Notes under the pieces: model-generated | Told to the model about the DNA's origin: nothing | What the model saw: the letters and a program-made list of their open reading frames with translations, nothing else | Database searches by the model: none | Position numbers and translations under genes: made by a program | Assembly (NCBI GenBank): GCA_947629295.1 | Contig: CANRDH010000094.1 | Span: 1-6,347 of the forward strand | Reading direction: 5' to 3' | Origin: an uncultured Clostridia bacterium | GTDB taxonomy: Bacteria; Bacillota; Clostridia; Oscillospirales; Acutalibacteraceae | DNA length: 6,347 bases | In this document: positions 5,745 to 6,347 of the stretch, piece after piece | Position numbering within the stretch: position 1 is the first letter of the stretch | Layout: each line of letters opens with the position of its first letter

Positions 5745-5846
5745 CTTTATACTTTAATTTGTATTGTCTGCAAAATACCGTCATTTCAGCATATTGGAAA
5801 AAATGAAACGTATATGTAAATGAATTTTGCTGCACAACATGACATT

Positions 5847-5875
5847 AGTATAGCATTTAGCTAAAATTATGTCAA
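5847..5875 (-). promoter_or_regulatory. Sigma-A promoter for the GT-C-like membrane protein gene
   Basis: On the minus strand, TTGACA (5870-5875) is followed after 17 bp by TATACT (5847-5852), matching 6/6 and 5/6. Initiation near 5840 gives a leader of about 95 nt. In that leader GCAAAAT and a later ATTTTGC are complementary (7 bp), a possible weak long-range stem without further support. Confidence 0.75.
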
Positions 5876-5944
5876 ACCTAATTGTATGCAGTATTTCAGA
5901 CCTGTTTATGTATTTCGATTCAATGTATTCGGTATCTGATTATA

Positions 5945-5985
5945 AAATTACCGCCGCCCTGATTATCTTGGAGCGGCGGTAATTT
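5945..5985 (-). terminator. Terminator of the Big_2 repeat protein gene
   Basis: Thirteen-base perfect inverted arms, AAATTACCGCCGC (5945-5957) and its complement (5973-5985), surround a 15-nt loop. On the minus strand the stem lies 6 nt past the Big_2 gene's stop codon and ends in TAATTT followed by TATAAT. It should terminate transcription from the right. Confidence 0.82.
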
Positions 5986-5991
5986 ATTGTT

Positions 5992-6347
5992 TTATTTTAC
6001 AGTAATCTTGCAAGTTGCTTTCTTGCCGTTTGATGTTCTTACGGTTATGGTAGCAGTGCCTTTAGCCTTAGCTGTAACCTTACCGTTTTTAACAGTTGCA
6101 ACCTTGCTGTTGGATGTAGACCATGTAACGGTGTTAATAACATTCTTGCTCGGTGAAACTGTTGCCTTAAGGGTAAGCGTCTTGCCCTTGTTGAGCGTTG
6201 TGGAGGTTTTGCTAAGCTTAACGCTTGTCGGAAGGTTTTTAACCGTAACCTTGCAGGTTGCTTTCTTACCGTTTGCAGTCTGTACGGTTATTGTAGCTGT
6301 ACCCACGCCCTTGGCAGTTATCTTACCATTTGATACAGTCGCAACCT
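5992..6347 (-). CDS. C-terminal end of a Big_2 (bacterial Ig-like group 2) repeat surface protein
   Basis: The frame is open to the right edge, so only the last 117 residues are visible. A GTG at 6304-6306 is an internal Val codon within a repeat, not a start. Residues 1-36 of the visible part end one Ig-like domain (VATVSNGKITAKG, then GTATITVQTANGKKATCKV). Residues 37-117 form a complete second domain: LPTSVKLSKTSTTLNKGKTL, then TWSTSNSKVATVKNGKVTA, GTATITV and GKKATCKITVK before TAA. This is the Big_2/invasin-like pattern, found in extracellular adhesins, enzymes and cell-wall proteins, where tandem domains act as spacers or binders. The Cys in KATCK is kept in both copies. No LPXTG motif, dockerin or membrane anchor follows, so attachment, if any, must come from the unseen N-terminal part. 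The whole protein's function is unknown. Confidence 0.88.
   Translation of the reverse strand, partial: VATVSNGKITAKGVGTATITVQTANGKKATCKVTVKNLPTSVKLSKTSTTLNKGKTLTLKATVSPSKNVINTVTWSTSNSKVATVKNGKVTAKAKGTATITVRTSNGKKATCKITVK
5995..6347 (-). repeat. Tandem coding repeat, about 243-bp period (81 residues)
   Basis: The segment 6238-6347 recurs at 5995-6104 with a 243-bp offset. Both encode VATV-x-NGK-x-TAK, GTATITV and GKKATCK at matching positions, and the DNA is visibly similar (for example AAGAAAGCAAC in both). The array probably continues beyond the window. Confidence 0.85.

Noticed and set aside
5774..5833. 19-codon ORF in the leader of the membrane protein gene
   Set aside because: It begins at about the predicted transcription start without a ribosome binding site and shows no biased codon content.
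6304..6306. GTG as the start of the Big_2 gene
   Set aside because: The frame remains open upstream to the window edge and encodes matching repeat sequence there, so this is an internal Val codon.
1..6347. CRISPR arrays, tRNA or rRNA genes, insertion sequences, phage or defence genes
   Set aside because: No regularly spaced repeats, cloverleaf-like sequence, transposase motifs or paired terminal repeats were found on either strand.

Overview
This window looks like a chromosomal segment of a moderately AT-rich, low-GC Gram-positive anaerobe, probably a gut-type Clostridia of the Ruminococcus/Oscillospiraceae kind. The reasons are AGGAGG-type ribosome binding sites, near-consensus sigma-A promoters (TTGACA/17 bp/TATAAT-like), an archaeal/eukaryotic-type prolyl-tRNA synthetase, and a surface protein built of Big_2 repeats. 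The genus is inferred from style, not from a search.

Layout, left to right. Positions 1-2123 (minus strand) hold aroE, aroK and the 5' part of proS, read in that order; proS also has its own promoter in the aroK-proS gap. Positions 2124-2394 are a divergent control region whose two -35 boxes overlap, with aroE leaving on the minus strand and acpP (acyl carrier protein) on the plus strand. acpP is the only plus-strand gene. It converges on aroF (DAHP synthase), with a long hairpin between them. Positions 3805-4160 are the control region of aroF. After a terminator, 4209-5744 encodes a polytopic GT-C-like membrane protein with its own promoter. After another terminator, 5992-6347 is the C-terminal end of a Big_2 repeat protein that continues past the right edge.

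Three genes serve the shikimate pathway: aroF (first step), aroE (shikimate dehydrogenase) and aroK (shikimate kinase). They are in two transcription units separated by acpP.

The most interesting part is the roughly 220-nt aroF leader. It has a strong promoter and a GTG-started 36-codon ORF with a Shine-Dalgarno-like sequence; codons 9-23 of this ORF include three Phe, three Tyr and one Trp. Next come a candidate 1:2 stem, a 9-of-10 candidate antiterminator, and a clean intrinsic terminator 26 nt upstream of the aroF start. This is the arrangement expected of classical ribosome-mediated attenuation. It would be unusual for a Firmicute, where T-box and TRAP control of aromatic genes are the known mechanisms. 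The sequence elements are visible; the mechanism is inferred.
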